This document shows, piece by piece, positions 14,955 to 23,149 of a stretch of DNA of 40,796 nucleotides. The notes under the pieces were generated by a model that ran no database searches, was not told the DNA's origin, and was given only the letters and a program-made list of their open reading frames with translations. The translations under genes were made by a program, and so were the position numbers. This DNA is from Thermoleophilia bacterium (GTDB lineage: Bacteria > Actinomycetota > Thermoleophilia > BMS3ABIN01). The stretch spans positions 1 through 40,796 of the forward strand of contig JACWAD010000010.1 in the NCBI GenBank assembly GCA_014874175.1, given 5' to 3'. Within the stretch, counting starts at the first letter, position 1, and every line of letters starts with the position of its first letter.

Positions 14955-15303
14955 CGCCGCCGGGGAGCACTTCTTCCAAGTCAGTTAATACCCGGCGATT
15001 TAACCCGGTAATTCAAGCTGTTCTAATTTAGTCGTCAGAACTGACAACGCGTCCGGCCCGGATGATATGATCACACGCTGGATGAACGGAAAATAATGAG
15101 CTCTACGACCTCACCAACAAGAAATAAAAATCGTCGAGCAAGGACCACATACTAAAGCAATAGGGAATTGATTCAAAAACAAAAATTAAATTGACCGAAG
15201 GAAGAGACTCAGACCGAAAGTCCTGCAATTCCCTGGCAGGCATTATCGCTATCGCAACCGGCTCATTCATGCTTAGGGAATAACATACTGCACGGAATCA
15301 GAC
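14955..15303 (+). other. Non-coding gap nadB-nadC with structured, AT-richer leader
   Basis: No supported gene lies in these 349 nt; the base composition is clearly more AT-rich than the flanks. There is a small palindrome GTCAG-AA-CTGAC at 15034-15045. Inverted repeats AGGGAATTG (15162-15170) and CAATTCCCT (15226-15234) enclose a GACT...AGTC hairpin. A second stem, CCTGC/GCAGG (15222-15240), uses part of the same 3' arm, so the two folds exclude each other. This is the arrangement of an attenuator or riboswitch, but no known class is recognised. Confidence 0.4.
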
Positions 15304-16149
15304 GTGAAACCACAAAGTGAATCGCAAATCTGCAAGATTGTCAGTCTGGCGCTGGCCGAGGACCTGGACGAGGGCGGCGACATTACCTCACGGGCGGTAA
15401 TTGACCCCGGCGCCGCCGGCGCCGCCCGGGTGGTCACCCGCCAGTCGTGCACGGTTTCCGGCATGGGAGCCGCAGCGGAGGTCTGCCGCCAGGTTGACCC
15501 GGCGCTCACCTGGCTGCCTCTGAGAAGTGATGGCGGCAGGATTCCCGCCGGGACCGAGGTTGCCAGGCTGGAAGGGCGCCTCGCCTCCATTCTCGCCGCA
15601 GAGCGCACGCTGCTTAACTTTCTCTCGCGCCTTTCGGGCGTCGCTACTTTGACGGCCGCATTTGTTGAGGCCGTCAGCGGCACAGGGGCCGCCATTGCCG
15701 CCACCCGCAAGACCAGCCCAGGGCTGCGGCTGCTGGAAAAGCAGGCGGTGGTCAACGGCGGCGGGTTGCCCCACCGCGCCGGCCTTTATGACGCTGTTCT
15801 TGTCAAGGACAACCATATCGCCGCCGCCGGAGGCGTGGCAGAAGCAATGGAGCGCATCCGCGCCAAGCTGGGCGACTCGGTTGACATCGAGATAGAAGTT
15901 GACACAATTGCCCAGTTAAAGGAGGCGCTGTCGGCGGGCGCCAGGCGGGTTCTTCTGGACAATATGACATCGGAAATGGTCAAGGAGTGCTCTGCGCTTG
16001 CGGCAGGCCTGGTCGAGATTGAGGCATCCGGAGGAATCGGCCTGGCCAGCGCCAGGCAGTTTGCCGAGGCGGGGGCCGGCATTATCTCTGCCGGGGCCAT
16101 AACCAGGGACGCTCCCGGAATTGACTTTTCCCTCGAGCTCGAGCCGTGA
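15304..16149 (+). CDS. nadC: Nicotinate-nucleotide pyrophosphorylase (quinolinate phosphoribosyltransferase)
   Basis: Quinolinate plus PRPP gives nicotinate mononucleotide, CO2 and pyrophosphate. 281 residues. Recognised by ALAEDLDEGGDITS at the N-terminus, the RTLLNFLSRLSGVATLT block, ATRKTSPGLRLLEKQAV and KDNHIAAAGG, then VLLDNMTSEMVKE and EASGGI. The start is GTG at 15304, without a clear ribosome site. It overlaps birA by 4 nt (GTGA). Confidence 0.95.
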   Translation: MKPQSESQICKIVSLALAEDLDEGGDITSRAVIDPGAAGAARVVTRQSCTVSGMGAAAEVCRQVDPALTWLPLRSDGGRIPAGTEVARLEGRLASILAAERTLLNFLSRLSGVATLTAAFVEAVSGTGAAIAATRKTSPGLRLLEKQAVVNGGGLPHRAGLYDAVLVKDNHIAAAGGVAEAMERIRAKLGDSVDIEIEVDTIAQLKEALSAGARRVLLDNMTSEMVKECSALAAGLVEIEASGGIGLASARQFAEAGAGIISAGAITRDAPGIDFSLELEP

Positions 16150-17135
16150 GCATGGAAGCAAAAATTCTGAATGAGCTTAACCGGGGAAAATATGTTTCCG
16201 GCGAGGCGGTCAGCGCCAGGCTGGGCCTCACCCGCTCCGCTGTCTGGAAAAACATCGGCGCCCTGCGGCGGCAGGGTTTCGTGATCGAGGCTTCAACGCG
16301 GCGCGGCTACCGCCTGGTGGATACGCCCGACAAGCTGCTGCCGGCGCTGCTTCAGCCCTTGCTAAAGGGCGCCCCCATCGCCGGCCCCGTGATTCACTTC
16401 CAGAAGACCGGCTCGACGGCCGGCGAAGCACGCCTGCTGGTTGAGGCAGGCTCTCCCGAGGGCACAATTGTGGCCGCCGAGGCCCAGACAAAAGGCCGGG
16501 GCCGCATGGGCCGCAAATGGATAACGCCCGCAGGGGATGCAATCGCCCTGTCTGTCATCCTGTATCCCAGCATCAGTCCCTCGCAGGCGCCGCTGCTTGG
16601 CCTCGCCACCGCCCTGGCAGCCAGGCAAGCCGTAAGCAGCGTCGTGGAAAAAGAGACAGGAGTGGCCGCCGCCATTGACCTCAAATGGCCAAATGACATT
16701 TACCTGGCGGGCAGGAAGGTGGGCGGGGTGCTGGTAGAGATGTCAGCCGAGCTGGACCGAGTGCGGTGGGTTATCGACAGCATCGGCCTGAATGTTAACA
16801 ATGACTTTGCCGGTTCGCCGCTGGAAAAAGAGGCAACCTCCCTGAGCTCCTTTTGGGACCGGCGGTTTGGACGCCTCGAACTGGCGGCTGCGGTCCTGAA
16901 GGAGCTGGGCCGGGCTTATGCCCGCATCCGTAACGGCAGGGGCCTGGCGGCTGTAGCGCGCGAATTTGAGAAGCATGACCTGCTTAAGGGCCGGCGCGTC
17001 GCGGTTTCCGCTCCCGAAGGCGCGGTGGAAGGGACGGTTGCCGGCGTTGACTCAGAAGGAAGGCTGCTCCTGCGCCTGCCCGGCGGCGGCGTGAGGGCGC
17101 TCTTTAGCGGCGAGGTTTCAGTGCGGCGGCCATAG
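16146..17135 (+). CDS. birA: Bifunctional biotin-protein ligase / biotin operon repressor
   Basis: Activates biotin to biotinyl-AMP and attaches it to carboxylase carrier proteins. The N-terminal winged helix (about 5-60; GEAVSARLGLTRSAVWKNIG) makes it a Group II ligase that can also bind operators. Biotinyl-AMP loop KGRGRMGRKW is at 116-125; KWPNDIYLAGRKVGGVLVE follows, then the C-terminal SH3-like domain. 329 residues from GTG 16146 (ATG 16152 also possible). Its final 32 nt overlap the 3' end of bioC on the other strand. The likely target is the palindrome at the bioB start. Confidence 0.94.
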   Translation: MSMEAKILNELNRGKYVSGEAVSARLGLTRSAVWKNIGALRRQGFVIEASTRRGYRLVDTPDKLLPALLQPLLKGAPIAGPVIHFQKTGSTAGEARLLVEAGSPEGTIVAAEAQTKGRGRMGRKWITPAGDAIALSVILYPSISPSQAPLLGLATALAARQAVSSVVEKETGVAAAIDLKWPNDIYLAGRKVGGVLVEMSAELDRVRWVIDSIGLNVNNDFAGSPLEKEATSLSSFWDRRFGRLELAAAVLKELGRAYARIRNGRGLAAVAREFEKHDLLKGRRVAVSAPEGAVEGTVAGVDSEGRLLLRLPGGGVRALFSGEVSVRRP

Positions 17136-17958
17136 ACGGCGCCTGTGCTCCGCGCCACCGGCTTCTATCAGACCGGGCCACGAACAGGCCAATCGTCCAG
17201 CGAAAACAGGCCTGCTCCTGGCAGGCCGCCATCATCTTCGCCGCCTGCGCCGCTTTTTCTCCAAACAGGGAGTGCATCGCTCCGCGTTCGAGCAGGCTGC
17301 GGGACAGACCCAGGCAACTTTCATACTCTTCATCAATACGGACAATGCCAGTGTTCACTTCCAGGAAGCAGCGCCTGAGAACGGCCTCGACTGCGCCCCG
17401 GCGGCGCGCCTGCCTGGGCCAGTTACCGCCTCTGAGCTGAAATACGATTTTCCTTAAAGCCAGGTTGCCATTCATTTCAGCCGCGCCGCTTAGCGGCAGC
17501 GCCAGGGCCAGCACCCCGCCTGCCGCCAGCTTCACGATTTTTTGCCGCTCCACAAGGTCCAGCCATTGATAAGACATGGAAGATGCCACCAAGTCAAAAG
17601 AGGCCGGAGGCATTCCAGCCAGGGGACGGCAGATCCATTCAACTTCCGGGAGCCGCTGTCTGCCCCGGTCCAGCATCTGCGGAGCGGGTTCCAGGGCGGT
17701 GACCTGCGCTTCCGGGAAGCCGCTCTGAAACACAAGTGTGGAAAACCCCGTGCCGGCGCCTACCTCAAGCAGCCTTTCCACGTTCAGCCCCGCCGGCAGG
17801 AGCGCCACCAGTTCTGCCGCCACGCGGCCATAAAAGCGCTGGTGGCGGGGCTGGTCGTACGCAGCCGCAGCGGCGTTGAAAAAAGCGGCCGCCTGCAAGC
17901 CCGGTTCATTCCCGGAGGCGCCCGTGGGCGGGATTGGTTCTTTGCGGCAGGTCTTCAA
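17104..17958 (-). CDS. bioC: BioC-like malonyl-ACP O-methyltransferase
   Basis: A SAM-dependent methyltransferase of 284 residues, motif I LLEVGAGTGFST at 63-74, followed by TALEPAPQML and SFDLVASSMSYQWL, a BioC-like order. BioC methylates malonyl-ACP so that fatty-acid synthase can extend it to pimeloyl-ACP methyl ester. The biotin-operon position, overlapping the preceding esterase gene by 4 nt, supports this role. Sequence identity to model BioC proteins looks modest, so substrate is inferred. The last 32 nt overlap birA tail-to-tail, and the C-terminal residues (about SRWRGAQAPS onward) are basic and probably disordered. Confidence 0.8.
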   Translation of the reverse strand: MKTCRKEPIPPTGASGNEPGLQAAAFFNAAAAAYDQPRHQRFYGRVAAELVALLPAGLNVERLLEVGAGTGFSTLVFQSGFPEAQVTALEPAPQMLDRGRQRLPEVEWICRPLAGMPPASFDLVASSMSYQWLDLVERQKIVKLAAGGVLALALPLSGAAEMNGNLALRKIVFQLRGGNWPRQARRRGAVEAVLRRCFLEVNTGIVRIDEEYESCLGLSRSLLERGAMHSLFGEKAAQAAKMMAACQEQACFRWTIGLFVARSDRSRWRGAQAPSMAAALKPRR

Positions 17959-18617
17959 GAAAGGTTGGCTCCCAGCCAGGCTGCGATTGCCTCTGCCGTT
18001 TCCGCGGAGCTGACAACGTCGTTATGGCTGCTGTCCCTGATTTTCCGGCAGGGCATGCCTTCCTTTTCCCAGGCAGCGGTCAGTGATACAACCGACTCCA
18101 GCTCATGCGCCGCGCGCAAAAGCAGCGTGTTTGCGGCCGGGCACGGTTCGCCGGCCAGAATTTCCTCAAGTCCCTTAAATGGCCCCGCCTCATTAACCCG
18201 CCGCGGCCTCAGCGTGCGCATCAGCTCCTGCCTGTTTCCTGCGAAGATGGCCTTGCCGGGCATGGAGATGAGGACCGCCGTTCCCAGGCCCGCCTCCAGG
18301 CCAAGGCGGGCGCCGAGGCTGTGGCCAACAAAAAATGACGGTTTATCAAAAGAGGCAAGAGCTGAGTCCAGCGAGCGCCGCGCCGCCCTGTGCGTCAAAG
18401 GCTCGCCGCAGGCGCCGCCGTGGCCGGGCAGATCAAAAACCAGCAGCTTCAGCTTCAGACGGGCGGAAAGGTCCACAGCCAGGCACAGCATCTCGCGGCT
18501 GCTGCCGCCGTAGCCGTGGATAACAAGCCCTTCGTGGATCGCGCCCGGGCAGTTTACCAGGTAGCCCCTGCCGCGCCAGTCTTTAACCTTGACCATATAA
18601 TCGTCCGGTTCGTTCAT
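17955..18617 (-). CDS. Alpha/beta hydrolase, putative pimeloyl-ACP methyl ester esterase
   Basis: A 220-residue alpha/beta hydrolase. The oxyanion segment VIHGYGGSS is at 32-40, the nucleophile elbow GHSLG at 98-102 (Ser100), and a probable catalytic His is His198 in SSHND. The acid is probably in RAAHELESVV (Glu172 or Glu174). It sits between bioDA and bioC in the biotin operon, the position of BioH-type esterases that free pimeloyl-ACP from its methyl ester. It does not look like classical BioH in length or motifs and could be BioG-like or a new isofunctional family. It overlaps bioC by 4 nt. Confidence 0.72.
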   Translation of the reverse strand: MNEPDDYMVKVKDWRGRGYLVNCPGAIHEGLVIHGYGGSSREMLCLAVDLSARLKLKLLVFDLPGHGGACGEPLTHRAARRSLDSALASFDKPSFFVGHSLGARLGLEAGLGTAVLISMPGKAIFAGNRQELMRTLRPRRVNEAGPFKGLEEILAGEPCPAANTLLLRAAHELESVVSLTAAWEKEGMPCRKIRDSSHNDVVSSAETAEAIAAWLGANLS

Positions 18618-18667
18618 AAAGCCAGGAAAATTACAAAGGTGCGGGAGTCTTGACAGATCTGGCCAGC

Positions 18668-20743
18668 TTAACCATTTCCGCGCTCCGTCACTTCCCTGAT
18701 TGCCCAGGCGGTTGCATCAACCAGTTGTTTGAGTTCACCGGTGTGGATGGAAAGCGGCGGCACGAGCGCCACGGTATCGTCCAGGGGACGGATAATCACG
18801 CCCCGCTCGCGCGCCTTGAGGATGACGCGCCGGGCAACCCTTTCATGGAGCGGGAAGGGCGCCTGAGACTGCCGCTCCCTGACCAGCTCGACGCCTGCCA
18901 TCAGGCCCAGCTGCCGCACGTCGCCGACATGCGGCAGCCGTTTCAAAGGCTCAAGCAGTGCCGCCAGCCGCGCTGATCTTTTCCCGATCCCGGGAAGAAA
19001 ACCCGGTTTTCTGACCAGTTCAATATTGGCCAACGCCGCGGCTGAGGCCAGCGGGTTGCCGGTATATGTGTGGCCGTGGAAAAAGGTTTTCAGCTCTTCA
19101 TAACGCCCCAGGAAGGCGGCGTAAATCTCTTCCTTAAACAGAGTGGCGGCCAGCGGCAGGTATCCTCCCGTTATTCCTTTGGCCAAAGCAATGATATCCG
19201 GTCTTAGGTCTTCCTGCTGGCAGGCGAACATTGTGCCCGTGCGTCCGAAACCTGTGGCGACCTCGTCGGCGATCAGGAGGGCGCCGTGCCGCCGGCAGAG
19301 GCGAGTGATCTTTTTCAGGTAGCCGGGAGGCTGCACCAGCACGCCAGCGGCGGCCTGCACGCGCGGCTCTACGATCACCGCTGCGACACGCCCCGCCCGG
19401 CGCTCAAGCAGGGTTTCCAGGGCATCCAGGCATGCCAGCCGGCAGCCGGGATGGGAGAGGCCGGCGGTACAGCGGTAGCAATAGGCGGCCGGCGCCAGGT
19501 GCGCCCTGAACAGAAGCGGCCGGAACATGGAATGGTAAAGGTCATGGCCGCCAACGCTGACGGCGCCAAGGGTGTCTCCGTGATAGGCATTGACAAAGCT
19601 TATGAACTCGTTCCTGTCCGGCTGCCCGCTCTGGCGCCAGTACTGGAAGGCAACCTTCAGCGCTACCTCAACTGCGGTGGAGCCGTTGTCGGAGAAAAAC
19701 ACGCGCTCGAGCCCGCCGGGCGCCATCTCCGCCAGCCGCGCCGCCAGCAGCGCCGCTGGCTCGTTGCCAAGGCCCAGCAGTGTGGAATGGGCAACCTGTC
19801 CCAGCTGCTTTCTGACGGCCCGGTCCAGCTCCCCGCGGCGATGGCCGTGCACGTTAACCCACAGCGAGGCGGTGCCGTCAAGATAACAACTCCCCAAGCT
19901 GTCATTGAGATAACTGCCTTTTCCTGACACGATCATCAGCGGATGCGGCTTTTCGCCCTGGTATTCAAGCATGGCGCTGAACGGATGCCACACGTGCCTG
20001 CGGTCGGCATCAATCGCGCGACGGTGCCGGCTTTCTCCTTTTGTTTCAAGCTTTGACAGGTCAAGCCGGCCGGCTTGGCGCCCCAGAGCGCGAAAATCCA
20101 AAGCTTCCACGGAGACAGCCATCTCCGGTATGAGACCTATAACAGGAACTTTAGTCAAAACACCAAGCTCGGCAAGGTTGCTTCTCCCGGCCTCATCTGC
20201 TTTGGCGCGGCGGCGGTTGATGACAAGGCCGGCCACGCTCAGGCCCCGCTCCCGGCAGGCGCTTACCGTGAGCAGCGTGTGGTTAAGCGTCCCCAGTCGC
20301 GCTGTGGTGACAACGACTACGGGCAGGTCGAGCTCCTCGGCAATGTCAAGAAAGGTTTTTCTGGAGCTGACGGGGGCCATGATGCCGCCGGCGCCCTCGA
20401 CCAGTACGGCGTCGTATTTCTTCTTAAGGCGGTTGAGCTTGCCGGCAATGGCCCTGACATCAATCCTGACGCCATCTGCGGCAGCAGCCAGGTGCGGCGA
20501 AACAGGCTTACTCAGGCGGTAAAGGCCCACGTCTTCCTCGGGAATGCCGGCCGCGGCCGCAAGAAAGGCGTTGTCAGCCCAGATTTCCCGTCCCCGCCGT
20601 TTGCGGCAGCCTGCAGCCACAGGCTTGAAAGGTGCCGTGGCTACGCCCTGGCGGCGGTAGGCCAGGGCAAGCAGGGCGGTGGCGACCGTCTTGCCGACTC
20701 CGGTATCGGTGCCGGTCACAAGCAATGAGGGCAGCCGGCTCAA
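18668..20743 (-). CDS. bioDA: BioD-BioA fusion: dethiobiotin synthetase / DAPA aminotransferase
   Basis: One 691-residue frame covering two successive biotin steps. Residues 1 to about 235 are BioD, with P-loop [31 protein letters not shown] and a NRRRAKADE region. Residues about 240-691 are BioA, a class III PLP aminotransferase: [14 protein letters not shown], then [55 protein letters not shown], and PLP lysine about Lys522 in ALAKGITGG. BioA makes DAPA from KAPA; BioD carboxylates it. No internal stop or frameshift is seen. The ATG overlaps the bioF stop by 4 nt. The same domain order exists in plant BIO3-BIO1. Confidence 0.95.
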   Translation of the reverse strand: MSRLPSLLVTGTDTGVGKTVATALLALAYRRQGVATAPFKPVAAGCRKRRGREIWADNAFLAAAAGIPEEDVGLYRLSKPVSPHLAAAADGVRIDVRAIAGKLNRLKKKYDAVLVEGAGGIMAPVSSRKTFLDIAEELDLPVVVVTTARLGTLNHTLLTVSACRERGLSVAGLVINRRRAKADEAGRSNLAELGVLTKVPVIGLIPEMAVSVEALDFRALGRQAGRLDLSKLETKGESRHRRAIDADRRHVWHPFSAMLEYQGEKPHPLMIVSGKGSYLNDSLGSCYLDGTASLWVNVHGHRRGELDRAVRKQLGQVAHSTLLGLGNEPAALLAARLAEMAPGGLERVFFSDNGSTAVEVALKVAFQYWRQSGQPDRNEFISFVNAYHGDTLGAVSVGGHDLYHSMFRPLLFRAHLAPAAYCYRCTAGLSHPGCRLACLDALETLLERRAGRVAAVIVEPRVQAAAGVLVQPPGYLKKITRLCRRHGALLIADEVATGFGRTGTMFACQQEDLRPDIIALAKGITGGYLPLAATLFKEEIYAAFLGRYEELKTFFHGHTYTGNPLASAAALANIELVRKPGFLPGIGKRSARLAALLEPLKRLPHVGDVRQLGLMAGVELVRERQSQAPFPLHERVARRVILKARERGVIIRPLDDTVALVPPLSIHTGELKQLVDATAWAIREVTERGNG

Positions 20744-21912
20744 ATTATCCCAGTCTCCATTGCGGAAGTGGCCAGCACATCAAGAGCCAGGTCCAGGTCT
20801 ACGTCTGCGTGGGCGGCGCTTACGGTCATCCGCAACCGGGCGGAGTTTTTTGGCACCGCCGGCGGCCGGATAGCAGGAATAAAAACCCCGCGCTCAAGGC
20901 AGCGCTGCGACAGACGAAGGGCGGAATCGGGGCTACCCGTGATTATGGGGATGATCGGCGTAAAGCCGGCGGGTATGTCAAAGCCTGCGGCCAAAAGGCG
21001 GCTGCGGGCCCTGCCCGCCAGCTCAAGCACGCGCTCCCGCCGCCACGGTTCCTGTTCAAACAGCCTTAGCGAAGCGAGGGCTGCCGCCAGCGAAGCTGGC
21101 GGCAGCCCTGTCGTGAAAATAAATGGCCTCGCCTTGTTTACCAGAAAATGGATCATCTCCCTGCTGCCGGCCACGAAGCCGCCCAGCGACCCAGCCGCCT
21201 TGCTAAGGGTGCCGATATCGATGTCTGCCTTGGCGCCAAGATGGGCGGCGGTTCCGCTTCCTCCCGGCCCGATAACGCCGGTTCCATGGGCGTCGTCCAC
21301 CACCAGCAGACAGACGTGACGGCGGGCCAGCCGCCCCAGGCGCACAAGCGGTGCCAGGTCGCCGTCCATCGAAAAAACGCCGTCGGTGACAATGAGCCGC
21401 CGGGCTGCCGGGCTGCCTTTTTTCAGCTGCCCTTCCAGATGGTCTGCGTCTGCGTGCCGGTAACGCTTCAGGGAGGCGCCGCTCAGCTGCCAGCCGTCAT
21501 AAAGGCTGGCGTGGTTAAAACGGTCCATGAAGAGTCTGTCCCCCGGGCCTGCCAGGACGGAAAGCACGGCCAGGTTGGCCAGGTAACCGGAGGGAAAAAC
21601 CAGCGCCGCTTCCTTTTCTTTCAGGCTGGCCAGATTTTCTTCCAGCTCACCGTACAGGGACGGATTGCCGCTTACCAGGCGCGATGCCGCCGCCGAACAG
21701 CCATGGCTGTCAAGCGCCCGTGCGGCAGCCGCTATCACGTCAGGATGAGTGGAAAGTCCCAGGTAATCGTTGCCCGAGAAAAGGATTGACTTAAAGCCGT
21801 CTATTGTGGCCCGCATCGGGCCCAGACACTCCTGACTGCGCAGGCGCCGGTCAAGCCTTACGGCCTCCAGGCGCTCAAGCTCGGTTGCGTATGAACGCCT
21901 AGCAGACGGCAT
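20740..21912 (-). CDS. bioF: 8-amino-7-oxononanoate synthase
   Basis: A PLP enzyme that joins pimeloyl-ACP (or CoA) and alanine to KAPA. About 390 residues. Key blocks are [40 protein letters not shown] and [16 protein letters not shown] (PLP lysine), and [14 protein letters not shown]. The start is set at ATG 21912, 14 nt inside the bioB end; a start at 21951 would add 13 residues. The 3' third contains a perfect 15-bp palindrome (21077-21109). The downstream junction with bioDA is a 4-nt ATGA overlap. Confidence 0.95.
   Translation of the reverse strand: MPSARRSYATELERLEAVRLDRRLRSQECLGPMRATIDGFKSILFSGNDYLGLSTHPDVIAAAARALDSHGCSAAASRLVSGNPSLYGELEENLASLKEKEAALVFPSGYLANLAVLSVLAGPGDRLFMDRFNHASLYDGWQLSGASLKRYRHADADHLEGQLKKGSPAARRLIVTDGVFSMDGDLAPLVRLGRLARRHVCLLVVDDAHGTGVIGPGGSGTAAHLGAKADIDIGTLSKAAGSLGGFVAGSREMIHFLVNKARPFIFTTGLPPASLAAALASLRLFEQEPWRRERVLELAGRARSRLLAAGFDIPAGFTPIIPIITGSPDSALRLSQRCLERGVFIPAIRPPAVPKNSARLRMTVSAAHADVDLDLALDVLATSAMETGII
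21077..21109. repeat. Perfect palindrome inside bioF (15-bp arms, GAA loop)
   Basis: AGGGCTGCCGCCAGC and its exact complement flank GAA. On the coding strand it encodes about [10 protein letters not shown], within a helix region conserved in BioF, so it does not seem to add extra residues. Its arm and loop sizes match the intergenic palindromes. Confidence 0.8.
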
Positions 21913-22903
21913 CGGTTTCAAATCCAAGCCGCTTGAGCAACGCGATGTCACTGGCGGAGTCCGGGCCGGATGTTGTGAGCAGGTCGCCGATCAGGACGGC
22001 ATTTGCGCCAGCCTTAAAAGGCAGGGCCGGCCTGGCGGCAAAGGTCTGACTGCGCCCCCCGGCAACCCTAATTTGGGCGCGGGGCATAATCAGCCGGAAA
22101 ATTGCCAGGTACTTGGCAGCTTCCTCTGCAGCCATTTTCCTGCGGCCGCCGAGAGGCGTGCCCCGCACCGGGATGAGGAAATTCATTGGTATCGAGTCGG
22201 GTTCCAACTGGTTAAGCTGGAAGGCAAACTCAATCCGCTGCCGGGGGCTTTCCCCCAGGTTAAGGATGCCGCCCACGCAGGTCTCGATGCCGGCCTCCTT
22301 CAGGCGGGCAATGGTCCCCAGCTTGTCTTCATAGGAATGAGTTCTGCATATCCGGGCAAAAAAGCTGGCGGCGGTCTCGATGTTGTGATGGTAGCGGTTC
22401 AGGCCCGCCTGTTTAAGCAGCCCCGCCTGTTCGGCGCTGAGGCGGCCGGTTGAGGCGCACCGCTTCAGGCAGGTCTCCCCGCGGATGCGGTCCACGGCTT
22501 CAAGCACCGTTTCAAAGTCCGCGCGGCCCAAGGCGCCGCCGCTGGTGACGATGCAGAAACGGTGCGCGCCGGCTGCTTCGGCCCTGTGCGCGGCCGCTGT
22601 TATCTCCGCCACCGTCTTCATTCGATAAACCGGGGCGCCTGTGGCATAAAGCCGGGACTGGGCGCAAAAACTGCAGTCCTGGGCGCACATGCCGGAGCGG
22701 GCGTTTACTATTGAGCAAAGGTCGGCGCCCTGGCTGGCGAAACGGCGGCGTACGCCGTTGGCTATGTTAAAGAGCGCGCCGGTGTGGCCCTGGGGCAGGC
22801 CGGTCAGCAAAAGAGCCTTGTCAAAATCAAGATCGCTGCCGGCCAGCACGCTTTCTGCCACCGAGCCGAGCAGCTTGTCCCAACTGTCAACTTTAACTTC
22901 CAT
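21899..22903 (-). CDS. bioB: Biotin synthase
   Basis: A radical-SAM enzyme that inserts sulfur into dethiobiotin, the final step. From ATG 22903 it is about 334 residues. The radical-SAM cluster motif is Cys73, Cys77 and Cys80 (MCAQDCSFCAQS), with YHHNIETAASFF and VGGILNLGESPRQRIEFAFQ downstream. A TTG at 22915 would add four residues. Neither start has a good ribosome site, and a palindrome lies just before the ATG. It is the first gene of the minus-strand bio operon. Confidence 0.95.
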   Translation of the reverse strand: MEVKVDSWDKLLGSVAESVLAGSDLDFDKALLLTGLPQGHTGALFNIANGVRRRFASQGADLCSIVNARSGMCAQDCSFCAQSRLYATGAPVYRMKTVAEITAAAHRAEAAGAHRFCIVTSGGALGRADFETVLEAVDRIRGETCLKRCASTGRLSAEQAGLLKQAGLNRYHHNIETAASFFARICRTHSYEDKLGTIARLKEAGIETCVGGILNLGESPRQRIEFAFQLNQLEPDSIPMNFLIPVRGTPLGGRRKMAAEEAAKYLAIFRLIMPRAQIRVAGGRSQTFAARPALPFKAGANAVLIGDLLTTSGPDSASDIALLKRLGFETDAVC

Positions 22904-22943
22904 GATTGTTGACAATCTTTATGCAAGCAGCCGTTCCTGTCAA
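22904..22943 (-). promoter_or_regulatory. bio operon promoter with overlapping palindromic operator
   Basis: On the minus strand TTGACA (22938-22943) is followed after 16 nt by TAAAGA (22916-22921), then GATTGT-CA-ACAATC (22904-22917) directly before the bioB ATG. The palindrome covers the expected transcription start. The TTGT...ACAA core resembles half-sites of BirA operators, though the long spacer of classical BirA sites is absent. Repression by the birA product is an inference. Confidence 0.5.
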
Positions 22944-23149
22944 GCGCCGTTGTGGCCACTGTGCGCACTTATTTGATAAAATCAGGCTGCTCCCCTTTTC
23001 CGTGTTGCTTCCTCTTGTGGCGTAAGCGGATGCTTCGGCTTTTCACCTGCTTAGCCAGACTGCCATTGCAGCCTGCCGTTGGAATTGAAAGAATGTGCCT
23101 GCCAGGCTTCGCTGCGACAGGCCTGAGGCAGCGCGAATCCAGTTTTGCC

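Noticed and set aside
15100-15160. Tiny open frame starting MSSTTSPTRNKN in the nadB-nadC gap
   Set aside because: It is only 19 codons, with no ribosome site and no supporting context; composition suggests non-coding DNA.
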